A stretch of 64,000 bases of DNA, from contig JAJKFJ010020904.1 in NCBI GenBank assembly GCA_027382625.1, positions 124,001-188,000 of the forward strand, written 5' to 3'. The position numbers were made by a program, and so were the translations under genes. Every line of letters begins with the position of its first letter. Position 1 is the stretch's first letter. This document shows, in pieces, positions 54,421-64,000 of the stretch. The notes beneath the pieces are model-generated. The model saw nothing but the letters and a program-made list of their open reading frames with translations, did not search any database and was not told the DNA's origin. Source of the stretch: Tetmemena sp. SeJ-2015. Taxonomy: Eukaryota > Ciliophora > Spirotrichea > Sporadotrichida > Oxytrichidae.

Positions 54421-55370
54421 CTCCAAGGGCTAAATACCTGATTTTCATTCTATAAATATATTTAAAAACCAGATAACTAAATTTTTCAAGCAATTTTATC
54501 AAAGAAAATTTACTGGAAATTAAATATACAGATTAATCATCAATAACTGTGCAAAAATTTACAAATATTATAACAGATATAATAGTACAAATGCATGAAA
54601 ATTTGAAATTAAATTATAAGAGATGGAATTGCAAGAAGTTGATATCCTAAATTAATATTTTCCATTTCTATCAAATATAAAATTTAAAATTCTCTTTAAG
54701 TGCCATTTAAAAATATATATAAGCGACTTAATTTCCTTTCTAATTTTAATTGACTTGATTAATAAAAATTTATTAATTATAATCCCTTTCTCGAAGAATT
54801 TTTTTGATTAATTACTCAAGAGCAAAAAAATTTTAAAGGTATTAGAAATTTGAGCATAAAAAAATTACAAAGCACTGTAATCTTGTAGTTTGAAAGAATT
54901 ACACAACCCAGGATAAATTTTAATTTGAAAAACCCAATTTATATATGTATAATTTTGATTTGATTTAGTCAAGTAGCTCAAGAAGCATTTCAATTAATTT
55001 AAATTTTTATATTTATTTGGGGAAATCTTTATGTAAAATAAACTAGAGAATTTTAAGATAATTTCAATGTTTGAGAGACATTTTCAATAATTTTAAGAAA
55101 TATATTTTTCTTGGTTTAAAATAATAATGCTTTATAAAATTTTATTGATTTATAACTTTAAAAATATATTAATTTTGTATTATAAAGAATAAGCTAAATC
55201 TCTTGAACATTTTATCAGTTATTTCTTATTTGGCTCAATGAAAATTAATATTTGTAATTTTAAACTTATCAATTAAAAATTAATGTTGAAAATAAATTAG
55301 GGATTGGCAGTAAAAATTATAAAAAATGAAAGAATTTTTAAACTTATACAATTAATTAGATTTAAAAGAA
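54421..55370. other. AT-rich spacer
   Basis: Very AT-rich; no gene, RNA or repeat recognised. Confidence 0.5.
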
Positions 55371-56194
55371 ATGTTTGAGCTTTACACAATTATAGATGAA
55401 GTGATTTTGGTCCCATCAGAACTAGGAAACTTCAATTTATCTATTGAAAACAAAATAAAGCAGAGGATATTAAATAAGGTTTGTTATTTCATCATCATCA
55501 TATACTTATAATTCTGATATTTCGTTTCTCTTTTACTTTTTGTTCAATTATCTTTATCTCATTTAGGTGATTGCAAACGAAGGAATTTGTATTGCAATAA
55601 AGTCAATAAAAGTGATGGAGAAGATAGTAGTCGTAGGTGAGGGAACTGTACAATCAAAAGTAAAATTATTTGTTCGTAATGATCTTGCTAGGTGCAAATA
55701 AATTGCGTACTATTCAGGCCATTGTTGGAAGAAATTCTGGAAGGAAAGGTCACTCATCAAAACGAATATGGAATATTTGCTATTGTTGGGTGTGCTCCAG
55801 TGTACATCCCCTCTGAGAATTTGAATGAAGCCCTCTTTCTTGTAAGTCCTTAATCAAATTGATTCATGTATTTAGCGACACTGTGGAGAAAAAATGGCTT
55901 TGGAGATTTGAACAGCCTGATAAATCATTCTACGACTTATACTATGAAGACTAACAGCAAATCAAGATGAGAGTGAAAGAGTTGAATTTCTCTAAAGATT
56001 ATCAAAGCAGAATAAAGTTATCTTAAAGCCAGCACTTAAACTCTATTCAAGACCACTAGTTTGGAGGAGCTAATGAACTCGAAGGCTTAGATCAATCCAT
56101 ATAAGCTCACTTTGTTATTGTAAATTTTTTATGGCTTATAATATAATAGGGCTCTTGTGAAGAGGAATGCTTAGGCATGAAATCTTGGTGGTGA
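55371..56194 (+). CDS. RNA polymerase III subunit RPC8 (RPB7-like)
   Basis: The ATG at 55371 starts MFELYTIIDEVILVPSELGN, then RILNKVIANEGICIAIKSIK, VLFRPLLEEILEGKVTHQNE, GIFAIVGCAPVYIPSENLNE, KKWLWRFEQPDKSFYDLYYE, ending LGMKSWW and TGA 56192-56194. The order and the SWW end match the Pol III subunit RPC8/Rpc25, which with RPC9 forms the stalk that contacts initiator factors and RNA. Introns of 88 nt (55479-55566), 32 nt (55660-55691) and about 30 nt (about 56120-56149) have GT...AG ends. A 26-nt insert flanked by GTA (55842-55867) restores the frame when removed. About 200 aa, normal for the family. Confidence 0.85.
55479..55566 (+). other. Intron 1 of the RPC8 gene
   Basis: Starts GTTTGTTATT and ends TCTCATTTAG; splicing joins RILNK to VIANEGICIAI. 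88 nt. Confidence 0.8.
55660..55691 (+). other. Intron 2 of the RPC8 gene
   Basis: GTAAAATTAT...CTTGCTAG, 32 nt. Splicing joins TVQSK to VQINCVLFRPLL. Confidence 0.8.
55842..55870 (+). other. Predicted IES (26 nt, pointer GTA) or atypical intron
   Basis: GTA at 55842-55844 and 55868-55870; excision gives ALFLVFSDTVEKKWLWRF in frame. A GT...AG intron from 55842 to 55875 is also visible, but it leaves the following frame closed. The insert therefore behaves as an IES unless a base is missing. Confidence 0.5.
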
Positions 56195-56436
56195 AATACA
56201 TATAAAATGCCTAGAACTCTCATTCTTAATTAAATATCACTCATTTATTTCTCTGATTTTATAAAATCATTCCTCAGAATTGAGTAAAATATTAAAATTC
56301 CTTTTATATCTGGCTATTCTTTTAGTTATAGAGAAGTATTTACATTTTAATCTCTTTTACAAATTACTTTCTCAAGCAACTTTGACACATTCTTTAAAGA
56401 AATAAAAAGTTATCTTGGATAATTGAAATCGTAAAA

Positions 56437-59145
56437 ATGATATCTTTATATTTGATAAGACTCAAAAACGAGGTAGTCAAAATTTAGGGTTCTTATCCAT
56501 ACAGCACTCACCAAACTCCTTCACTATTAAAAATCATGATTCAGCAAACAGAGATTAAAAAATACTAGAATAAGTCAACGAAAAAGTAACTTTCATGAGG
56601 AAAACTGGCAATTCAACTTCATTTGCAAATAAAACTATCAATAGAAACTCTCACTATAACACAACTTCGTCTACTCGCGGCTACATGGTCTCTATAGAAT
56701 AGATTGAGTAAGATGAGTCTGAACCCTCTTCAGAGTTTAAGTTCGATAATATCATACTCAAATATTCTTCGCTTTTATTGCTTATGGATTATCAACATTA
56801 AGATGGAGTAGATTGAACCTGAAAATCATAAACTTAGACAAGCCGTCTTTAAGGATTCAGATTACTGGTTGAGTAAAGGCTTCATGATGCAAAAGAGTGA
56901 AGGGACTGAAGTCGCAGTGGATTATTATAAGCACGGTATACGAGTCAATCCCCAAGGATTTCCTTGTATATTCAATTTGGCCTGCGTATATTTAAACCTA
57001 AATAAGGCTCAAAATGCAGCTAAATGGTTTAACTTGGCAATAAAAGTGGCGCCATTGCAAGGAGACTCATACTTTGGGGCAGCAGTTAGCTATTTTAGAC
57101 TCAAGGATTACAAAGAAGCTCTAAATGCCCTAATGAGGAAACCCTTAACTACTACTAAGTAATAATTTAGAAATAATTTTTTTATAGCAGCAATTTAAAA
57201 GAAGAACATTTCATTTACTTGAAAGCTTTATGCCATAAGAAGCTGAGGAACTATAAAGAGGCTGAAAATGATTATAAATGCCTTGAAAAATAACTTTATG
57301 ATTTGATTAAATTTAACCTTGAATTTTTTTAACTTAGACTCTCCGAAGGGAAGAAGCTAATTAAATACGTCTTTTCAATGATGCTTCTTCCACTGTAATC
57401 AGACAAGAAGGTAAATTAAATTATGCTCTAGCTTACTAATTTATAGCTCATCGAAGATTATCTTGAAAATTTTAATGAGTTGAGGCATATCTATGATCCT
57501 ACTGTAGGAGTATTTCCAAACTTGACTTAAAGGTTAGAGTCTCTTTATTCCAAAGGGACCTGGGTTGATCTGAAAATTGCTGCACAATTTTTACAAAACT
57601 TAAACTTCCTAAAGAGATTAAGTGTAGAGAATTTAGCAGAGATTCTGCCGCATGTAACTTTAAAAATAGGCTCAGAAAAAGATCTTATATTCGTAGAGGA
57701 GAAGGTAGTTCTTATTCTTAATGGAAGAGCAAAACTTAGGTATCACGATTCAAACCTTCTAGAACACAAAACTTATGGATTATACAAACAAGGAAGTATT
57801 TTAGGGTATGATTTGGACGATGGTGGAATATCGTGTGACTCTAACTCTTGGATAATATGTGTTTCAAAAACACTTTGTTATCTTGAGATGGATGATAAAA
57901 CCTACCAAAAGATGCAAAAGCTCTCCTTAAATCAGAAGTTGGAAATCAGATTCATTCTTCTTTAGAACTCGTTACTCTTTAAAGGTCTTACACCTTTTAA
58001 TTAGAAAAGATTGATTTACGAGGTCGGTTACATCAAAAGTTTTGAAAAAGCAGATATAGTACTAGAGCATCACCCTCGCTCTCCTCTTAATCTATTCTGG
58101 ACTGATTACTATCATGACACTAGTTCTGGAAAGCTCTAGAGAGAAATCGAGAAAAATATTCTTATGGATAACGTCGGCTCTCCAAGTAAACATGGAGGGT
58201 AGCCTTCAGTCTATGAAGGATTCATGAAGGCTTTGAGTAAAAAGAAAAGGAATCACGAGTTACTATCTGAGATGAAGCATCACTAAATATACAATCAGCA
58301 GGTGAAGAGAGTGATGCTCAAATCTATCTCTAAAGGAGTATTAAACATTTTCAAGTTCAAGAACATTTTTGGAGAGCCATCTTAGAGAACTCATAATACT
58401 GAAGTCATGTCTTAGGGGATACTCTCAAACTCTACTGAAATTTTTTCCTCTTTAAATCTTACTCAACCTTCTATAAGTAGAAGAGCGACAAATAATTTGA
58501 TAGGTAGGGACGAAAGCCCTGAGGGCACAAGAAATATTCCTCAAAGTAATAATCCAATTTTCCCAGAGTATTCTCCTATCTATATTATACTAAAAGGAAA
58601 ATGTAAAGTTGTAAATCAATTCGATAATTGCACTGTAATAACTGAATTAAAAAGAGGTGACATTTTTGGAGAGAGTGACTTTGAATTATTTAATTTATAA
58701 TCATTTAAAATAGGATTTCATACGATTACTATACGTTAATTGACCAGGTTTATTTCTTGAGTTGATTTGAATATGTATTTTTCTAGATAGCTGAATGAGC
58801 CACTTAATTAGCTATTGAATTTCTCCAATTTTCTTTTGATTTATATTGTAATTATAATTACTGAAATCTCTCTTATTATATTTTCTTAAAATATTTTTAA
58901 TGACTTTCTTAAACTGGTGGTAAGAGTTTTACATATTTTACATAATTTAGGGATATGAGTTCTTTGGAGATATCGTAGCTGGAGAGCACGGGGTGGAAGT
59001 ATTGATTATAGATAATCCGCATGCTTTTGTTTCCTTCGAAGAGAAAAGATAGCTAGTTTCTATTTTTAAGGACAAGATAGACGCTATAAAATACTTCATC
59101 GAGAGTAAATACAAACTTAGCTATGAAGACTTGAATAAATACTGA
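56437..59145 (+). CDS. TPR and cyclic-nucleotide-binding domain protein
   Basis: ATG 56437 (MISLYLIRLKNEVVKIQGSY), then a Ser/Thr/Asn-rich region and, after a gap at about 56760-56805, MEQIEPENHKLRQAVFKDSD. TPR repeats lie at about 56860-57330: AVDYYKHGIRVNPQGFPCIF, NAAKWFNLAIKVAPLQGDSY. A first cNMP-binding-like domain spans about 57640-57950 (FVEEKVVLILNGRAKLRYHD ... LYKQGSILGYDL). A long linker follows, then a second at about 58550-59100 (SPIYIILKGKCKVVNQFDNC, KRGDIFGESDFELF, EFFGDIVAGEHGVEVLIIDN), ending at TGA 59143-59145. A non-coding gap of about 250 nt splits the second domain (about 58700-58950). Phosphate-cassette residues look incomplete, so nucleotide binding is uncertain. Probable signalling scaffold. 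Confidence 0.75.
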
Positions 59146-59229
59146 TTCTTAATTTTTATCCTAATTTAAGGAGTATTTGCATGAAGGAAAATATTTATTT
59201 TAAAAGTAAGAAATTTATCGAAAACTATT

Positions 59230-60837
59230 TCATTTTAAATAATCTTTAATTATCTCTTCAAATATCTTTTTCCTTAAACTCTCTTTGCTGTATTCGTAAA
59301 ACTGGGTTATCAACTAAATAGTTTTCTCATTCTCTAATTGACTCCATAGTTCAGAAATTAGATATTGATTACTTTAGTTTATTTTCTCCATCTTTTGTGT
59401 AAAGACCTCAACACATCTAAAAATGGGTAAAGAAAAAATAACTGATATTACGTTTCATCAAAAGAAGCTAAAAATTATTGAAGTTTTCCTTAACTCTTTT
59501 TACCTATGTCAATTAAGTGCTGCAAAGTTTCTTCAATTTAATTTGTCTAAATAAAATTATTAAAATACCTATCTAACTTACATTAATGATGTAGTATACA
59601 CTCAAAAGATCGAAATCCTTTTCCTCTTTATTATCTGGATCTTAGAACCTTTCTTGTACGATATCTTCTAATAAAATTTTCTTGCTTCCAAAGTTGGCTT
59701 TTGCTTAAGATTTTCGATTTTTAATCCTTAATGTGTAATGCTTTTCACTTTCCTTATATTTATCAAGTAAGACCTCTTAAATCCTCTTCTCTATCATATT
59801 CTTGAAGCAGAATCTAACCAAATACTCCTCTTAATTTGAGATTTGAGACTGCAATCCATCAAACCAAAAATTAAGATTCACTTGCTCGTACTACGAATCA
59901 GCTTTCAAAATTTTCTCATTCTGGCCATTAATCTTCTTCACAAGATTAGATTAACTTTATACGCTCTCAACTTCGTGCCAAAAGCCTTCTGGTATACAAA
60001 TACAATCGCCTTTCTTGAGTGGCATCTACAGATAGCCTTTATGATTTTTACTCCTGATAGTACCTTTCAAATATCTTTCCTCGTAATATCTTAAGTTTTT
60101 TAGTAACCGATTTGAAGGTTTTGAATTTGAAGTAATCACTGAGTTGCTCTATTTTGACTAGTCTTCAACTCTTGAATTATCTTTTAATGCTAGGGAATGT
60201 TGCAGATTGAGCATGATTTGAAGACCAAGAGGTTAAGGGCTGAGGTGTGATATATTTACAGTCAGGTCTAGCAAGTTTGAAAATTTTCTTTCCCTTCAAG
60301 CAATAATTGAGATTTAAGAAGGCATCAAAATGCCATTTAGAGATAGTTTTCTTCTTGATGCCCAGACATTTATCAAGCTTATTTCCTTTTATATTTTTTA
60401 GAGATATCTTGGAAATCTCATTTATCAGCTTTTAAGTATTTTCCCTATCTCTTTCTTTGAGTTTGCTTGTACTTTCTTTGAACTCTTTTAGTAAAATAGG
60501 ATGCTAAGCGAGATACAAAGTTCAAGTCTCCCTTATAAGAAAGAAATTAGTCAAGACTCATCTATTGAACATTGTGAGATAGATAGTGCCCAGAAAATTA
60601 AGCATCTTCTGAAATTGATACATCAAGCGTTTGTTCGTCATCGCTTTGTTTCTTGTTTACTAAAACCTACGAAAAATATAAACAAACATTTCTTACCTTT
60701 ACTAGTTCTTCGAAACTAGGCTAATGCGTTGTACTTATCTTGCATCTTTTGATTATAAAGGGAAGTTTAGATCAAATAAGCCTCATAAACTTTTTAGGGT
60801 ATTTTTCGCAGGTCTCTTCCTTAATTACAATCTTCAT
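59230..60837 (-). CDS. JmjC/cupin-fold protein, putative dioxygenase
   Basis: Minus strand, ATG 60837: MKIVIKEETCEKYPKKFMRL. After breaks (about 60770-60500) a basic region follows (NIKGNKLDKCLGIKKKTISK, FLNLNYCLKGKKIFKLARPD). The C-terminal barrel half is clear: YLQMPLKKGDCICIPEGFWH at about 60050-59990, with the distal His of the metal site in EGFWHEVES, and EQVNLNFWFDGLQSQISNQE. A helical tail, LVRFCFKNMIEKRIQEVLLD and EKINQSNQYLISELWSQLEN, runs to TGA 59230-59232. The first HxD of the iron site was not located, because the N-terminal half is fragmented. Candidates: JmjC hydroxylase, demethylase-like or tRNA-modifying cupin. Catalysis cannot be confirmed. Confidence 0.6.
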
Positions 60838-61404
60838 TTCAAAAATATTTCATTCTCTAATTTAATTAATCCTATTGAATATTAAAGCTAAGCAGGAATG
60901 TTAATATGATGATCCTGCTTATGATTATTAAATTTAATTTATTTCTTCACTACTGCTGTATAGACTTATTTACCTTTTGAGCTGTTCTTGCTCTAACGTC
61001 CTTTGCTTATAGCTTTCTTCTTCCAATACTAGACGCATTTCCATTATTATCTTGGCCAAGAGGAGTAAAATTGCTGCTTCCCATTTGCAAGTAATTTGTA
61101 ATCATATTAATTACAAGAACAGTAATAAGTAATTCCTTTAAGAAATTTTCTTTTAAATAAAAAAATTTATTGTCTCAAAGTAGTACCATTTCTCTTTTAT
61201 TAACCTAGGGGTTGGCATTTCAGAGTCACCGTTTTAGGGTTTAAGAGCCTAAATTATAAACCTAATTATATTACCCTTATTGACCAGAAATTTAAAATAA
61301 AAACACGGAAAAACAGCTTATCTGATACCTGAAAATAAAGCAATGGAACGCTATCATAATTTTACTACACAATAATATTGTAATGAATATATTTAATTAC
61401 TTCC
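60838..61404. other. Intergenic spacer
   Basis: AT-rich with a slightly GC-richer patch at 61206-61256 (AACCTAGGGGTTGG; CCGTTTTAGGGTTT). No gene recognised. It separates two minus-strand genes, so it should hold the promoter of the JmjC-like gene and the 3' end of the coiled-coil gene. Confidence 0.5.
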
Positions 61405-63834
61405 TCACAATTTAAAATTATAAAGTAAGTAATTTGAGTAATTGGATGCTCCACCTCTCAAATGAGTTCCAGTTTCGTAACCATCTGGGATATTTCCTAT
61501 GCCAGATCCTCCGATACTTAATTTATGAGAAGTTCCTGGCCTTGCCCTGCTAGTTTTGTTCGTATGAGATCTAGTCAAATAAAAATTCAGATACAAAACA
61601 AAAAAAGTTCTATTCATATCTCCTGAACCAAATCCTTTTGATGTCAATCCATGTTTTTATTCTGAGCTTAGTTGATTCACGAATAAATTCTTCCTCTGTG
61701 TTGCGATTAGTCTTTACCCTATTCCTTTTGCAGACATAGGATGCCTAGATATAGTGTAATTAGATTGCATATTTTCACGTCCTATTATTGAAGCAGACTT
61801 CCTCTTCCTATCAATTTTTAATAATCTTGATAAAGACTTCCTTCTACTTATTTTTTCATTTTGTAAAGGTTGCTTTGCGTATCAGTTACCTTATCTTGCC
61901 TATCAAGAAGGGGAATTGGTCCTGACAGAATCTATGGAGTCTGAGTTGCAGGCCTGGACAAATTTTGAAAAATAGACCTCTCTGAATCTAACTTATCATT
62001 GAATTCATATCCCTCTTAAGAAATGGTTCTCACATCCATCTCACTTTGTGGCTAATTTTTTAAGATGAATAGAGAGTCAAACAAGAACTTCGAATACTCT
62101 TCATTTGAAACCAATAATTCCAAAACCTTATGTTTATCGCTTTACTAAAACGTTTCGAAGTTTTAGAATAGAGATTTAACGATCTGATTACTGTCTCCTC
62201 TTGTTTTAGATTTACCTGCTGATGAAAATGGAGTCTTTATTATGCTCAACATTTTTCTTTTTTCAATATCTTTTCTCACAGAGTCAACACACTCCACAAA
62301 AATCTTTTAGAGATGGTTATCACCAATCAATCGTTCTCCCTGGTTATTTTGAAGTCTTTTCATTTCTTTTTCCAAAATTTCGGCTCTATTTTTGAACCTT
62401 ATCATCTATCCCCTAAGTTCATCATATTTTTTGTCCACAACTCTAGCAATTTCATAACCTAACTTTTCCTTTGGTAAATTGCTGCTGTGATTCTGAATTA
62501 TCTTCATTATAAAGTCAAAGCTTGTATTTCACTTTCTTCCCATCGTGAATCCTCATTATATTCTTCATATATTCTAGATGGCGCTTTCAGATGACTAGTC
62601 TAATTTTTATTAATTCTTGCTTTAGACTTGCTTTCTGATTAAAGTAGTTACTAAAGCTCCTTATTTTAGAACTTATTACTGCCCTCTAGTCCTTTTTAAT
62701 CAAAGTAATGATTGCCTTCTCCTCTTTCTGAGTCTGAAGTTCCTCCCTCAGTCAATTTATAAAGCATAAGCTACATAGTGTTGGCATTACTGTCACCAAG
62801 CTGAGCATTTTCTCTATCCATGCTAGCACTCTTTAATTTCTTTTGAGTTTATAAGGAAAGATACTTTATGATAATTAAGGTTTGTGATAAAGTGAGCTCA
62901 TTTTGACTTTATTTGGTGTATTACAGGAGTTACTAGCAATTGTCTTGAGTTTTGCCTAAAGCTAATTTCAAGCAGCTTACTTTGCCTTTTCTATTTGCCA
63001 ATTTGCAGCATCAAAAATGATTTTTCTTCTTCAATAGCCTCATTCTTTTATCTTAGTGCCTCAACTTCTCTGGAATTTTTCTTATGAAGCTTTGAGAGAG
63101 TTAGAGCTTCAGATCTAAACCATTCTAGCTGCTTTTCTAAAGACATTATCCTCTCATCTCTTCTCAAAGCGAATTCTTGCTCATTGCACTTTCTCTTCAA
63201 AGCCTCTAACTCTTTTTAAATCTTAAGCATATGACCCTATTTCAAGTTTAAGTGCTAAAGAAAAGAATTACTCTATAAGCAGCCATGAAATCTTTCTCAT
63301 GCTTGACTATCATTCCATCAATTTTTTCATCTAAGTCTTCAATCACTTAATGAATTTCTTGATGAATCACCTTGTAATCTCCTGAAGTGCTCTCTTTGAA
63401 AAGATCAATTATTTGAAGGAATAAAATCATCAAAATCAGGAATTCTTGACTATAAAGTATGTTGACTTACAGCGATGATGATAGCCTGAAAGCTAATTTT
63501 AATCCTTAGAGGTATTGTGGTTGTAAGTATTTTGGTTATTAAATTAGCTGACTCCATCAGGCAAAATGGTGTTTGACTTATTAAAAGAAGGATTGATGTT
63601 TTACTAACTACTGGCTATATGTGGCTACCTAACTCCCGTAAGGAAAGTTTAGCTTTCCTCTGTCCCTTGAATTGTAGTAATCGCTTAATTAAGACTTGAT
63701 ATAGGTTCTAAATAGTAGGCCTATTGCTTGGCATTAGCTCTCGGGGAGAATTTCTAGCTTGGATCTGTAGATGGCTGAAGTTGCAACCTATCTCTAGATA
63801 CAGTTTGACCTTTTTAACTTTATTCCGTCTGCAT
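61405..63834 (-). CDS. Long coiled-coil protein with Gln/Asn-rich N-terminus
   Basis: Minus strand, ATG 63834: MQTEQSQKGQTVSRDRLQLQ, then Gln/Asn/Ser-rich sequence (LNQAITTIQGTEESQTFLTG, VSQFNNQNTYNHNTSKDQNQ) up to a TGA near 63470 that must lie in an insert or mark a frame change. The middle is coiled coil in several frames with Lys/Glu/Leu heptads (about 63460-62250). The C-terminus is non-coil and Gly/Ser/Arg-rich: ARPGTSHKLSIGGSGIGNIP, GYETGTHLRGGASNYSNYLL, ending at TGA 61405-61407. Architecture is like other structural coiled-coil genes in the window. About 700 aa. Frame borders in the middle were not resolved. Confidence 0.6.
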
Positions 63835-64000
63835 TTTTATTTTCTAACTTTAAGAACAATAACCACGAACATCGTCATTTAACTTGGCAAAGGATATATA
63901 AATAGCTAGATAGAGTCTATCAAATTTAATTAGACAGCCTTTCGGGTCGGTTAATTTTAAACTGATCTGTGTCAAAGAATAGCTCTTGATTGGTACTTCG

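Noticed and set aside
1..64000. Prokaryotic or standard-code interpretation
   Set aside because: Standard code gives only tiny ORFs; glutamine at TAA/TAG yields conserved eukaryotic proteins such as PIPK with Gln directly after DLKGST, plus spliceosomal introns.
1..64000. Euplotes-type programmed frameshifting as the cause of the broken frames
   Set aside because: In Euplotes UGA is Cys and shifts occur at AAA-TAR; here UGA is the stop, TAR is sense, and most breaks are explained by pointer-flanked inserts.
1..64000. CRISPR arrays, operons, bacterial insertion sequences, tRNA or rRNA genes
   Set aside because: No regularly spaced repeats, no Shine-Dalgarno-type gene packing, no recognisable cloverleaf or rRNA core sequence.
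1..64000. Telomeric C4A4/G4T4 tracts marking chromosome ends or telomere-bearing transposons
   Set aside because: No such tandem tracts were seen in either orientation.

Overview
The window reads as ciliate nuclear DNA. Long reading frames appear only when TAA and TAG are read as glutamine and TGA is the sole stop; this makes recognisable proteins such as a PIP kinase, an aspartyl protease, an RNA polymerase III subunit and GatC. The DNA is very AT-rich. Some interruptions are GT...AG introns (32, 33, 77 and 88 nt are clear cases).

Many genes are also cut by short AT-rich inserts that are not introns. Each lies between two copies of a 2-10 nt direct repeat, and removing the insert plus one repeat copy restores the protein frame. 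That is how internal eliminated sequences (IESs) and their pointers look. The pointers vary (TTTAAATGAT, TAACTT, GACTC, TGAT, AATC and others) and are not always TA, which fits a spirotrich/hypotrich germline (micronuclear) genome better than Paramecium or Tetrahymena. The species cannot be named from sequence alone.

Layout: 1-8.6 kb is AT-rich with fragments of F-box/leucine-rich-repeat-like genes. 8.66-10.55 kb is a less AT-rich module of three overlapping ORFs ending in a long (TTA)n tract, probably part of a mobile element. 10.5-13.8 kb is poorly coding. 13.8-22.7 kb holds a small plus-strand gene, a coiled-coil gene, a divergent pair of mitochondrial-type genes (one is GatC), an EF-hand protein and a phosphatidylinositol-phosphate kinase. 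22.9-26.1 kb is a diacylglycerol/sphingosine-kinase-like gene split by a 1.5 kb fold-back element. 26.4-31.2 kb has a Ser-rich gene, BPI/LBP-like lipid-binding segments in both orientations and the C-terminal part of an LTA4H-type M1 aminopeptidase. 31.4-40.9 kb has coiled-coil genes, a mitochondrial-carrier-like gene and a further BPI-like gene. 41-45 kb has an aspartyl protease, a small secreted protein and a Cys/His-motif protein. 45.6-54.4 kb is a tandem family of F-box-like genes with three copies of a short repeat and one GC-rich structured island. 55.4-63.8 kb has the Pol III subunit RPC8, a TPR plus cyclic-nucleotide-binding protein, a JmjC/cupin protein and a long coiled-coil protein.

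The genes look like unrelated housekeeping and signalling units rather than an operon. The shared theme is germline architecture: fragmented coding segments, tiny eliminated inserts, one inserted fold-back element and locally duplicated families. Several gene boundaries are approximate, because the true coding sequence would form only after splicing and DNA elimination.
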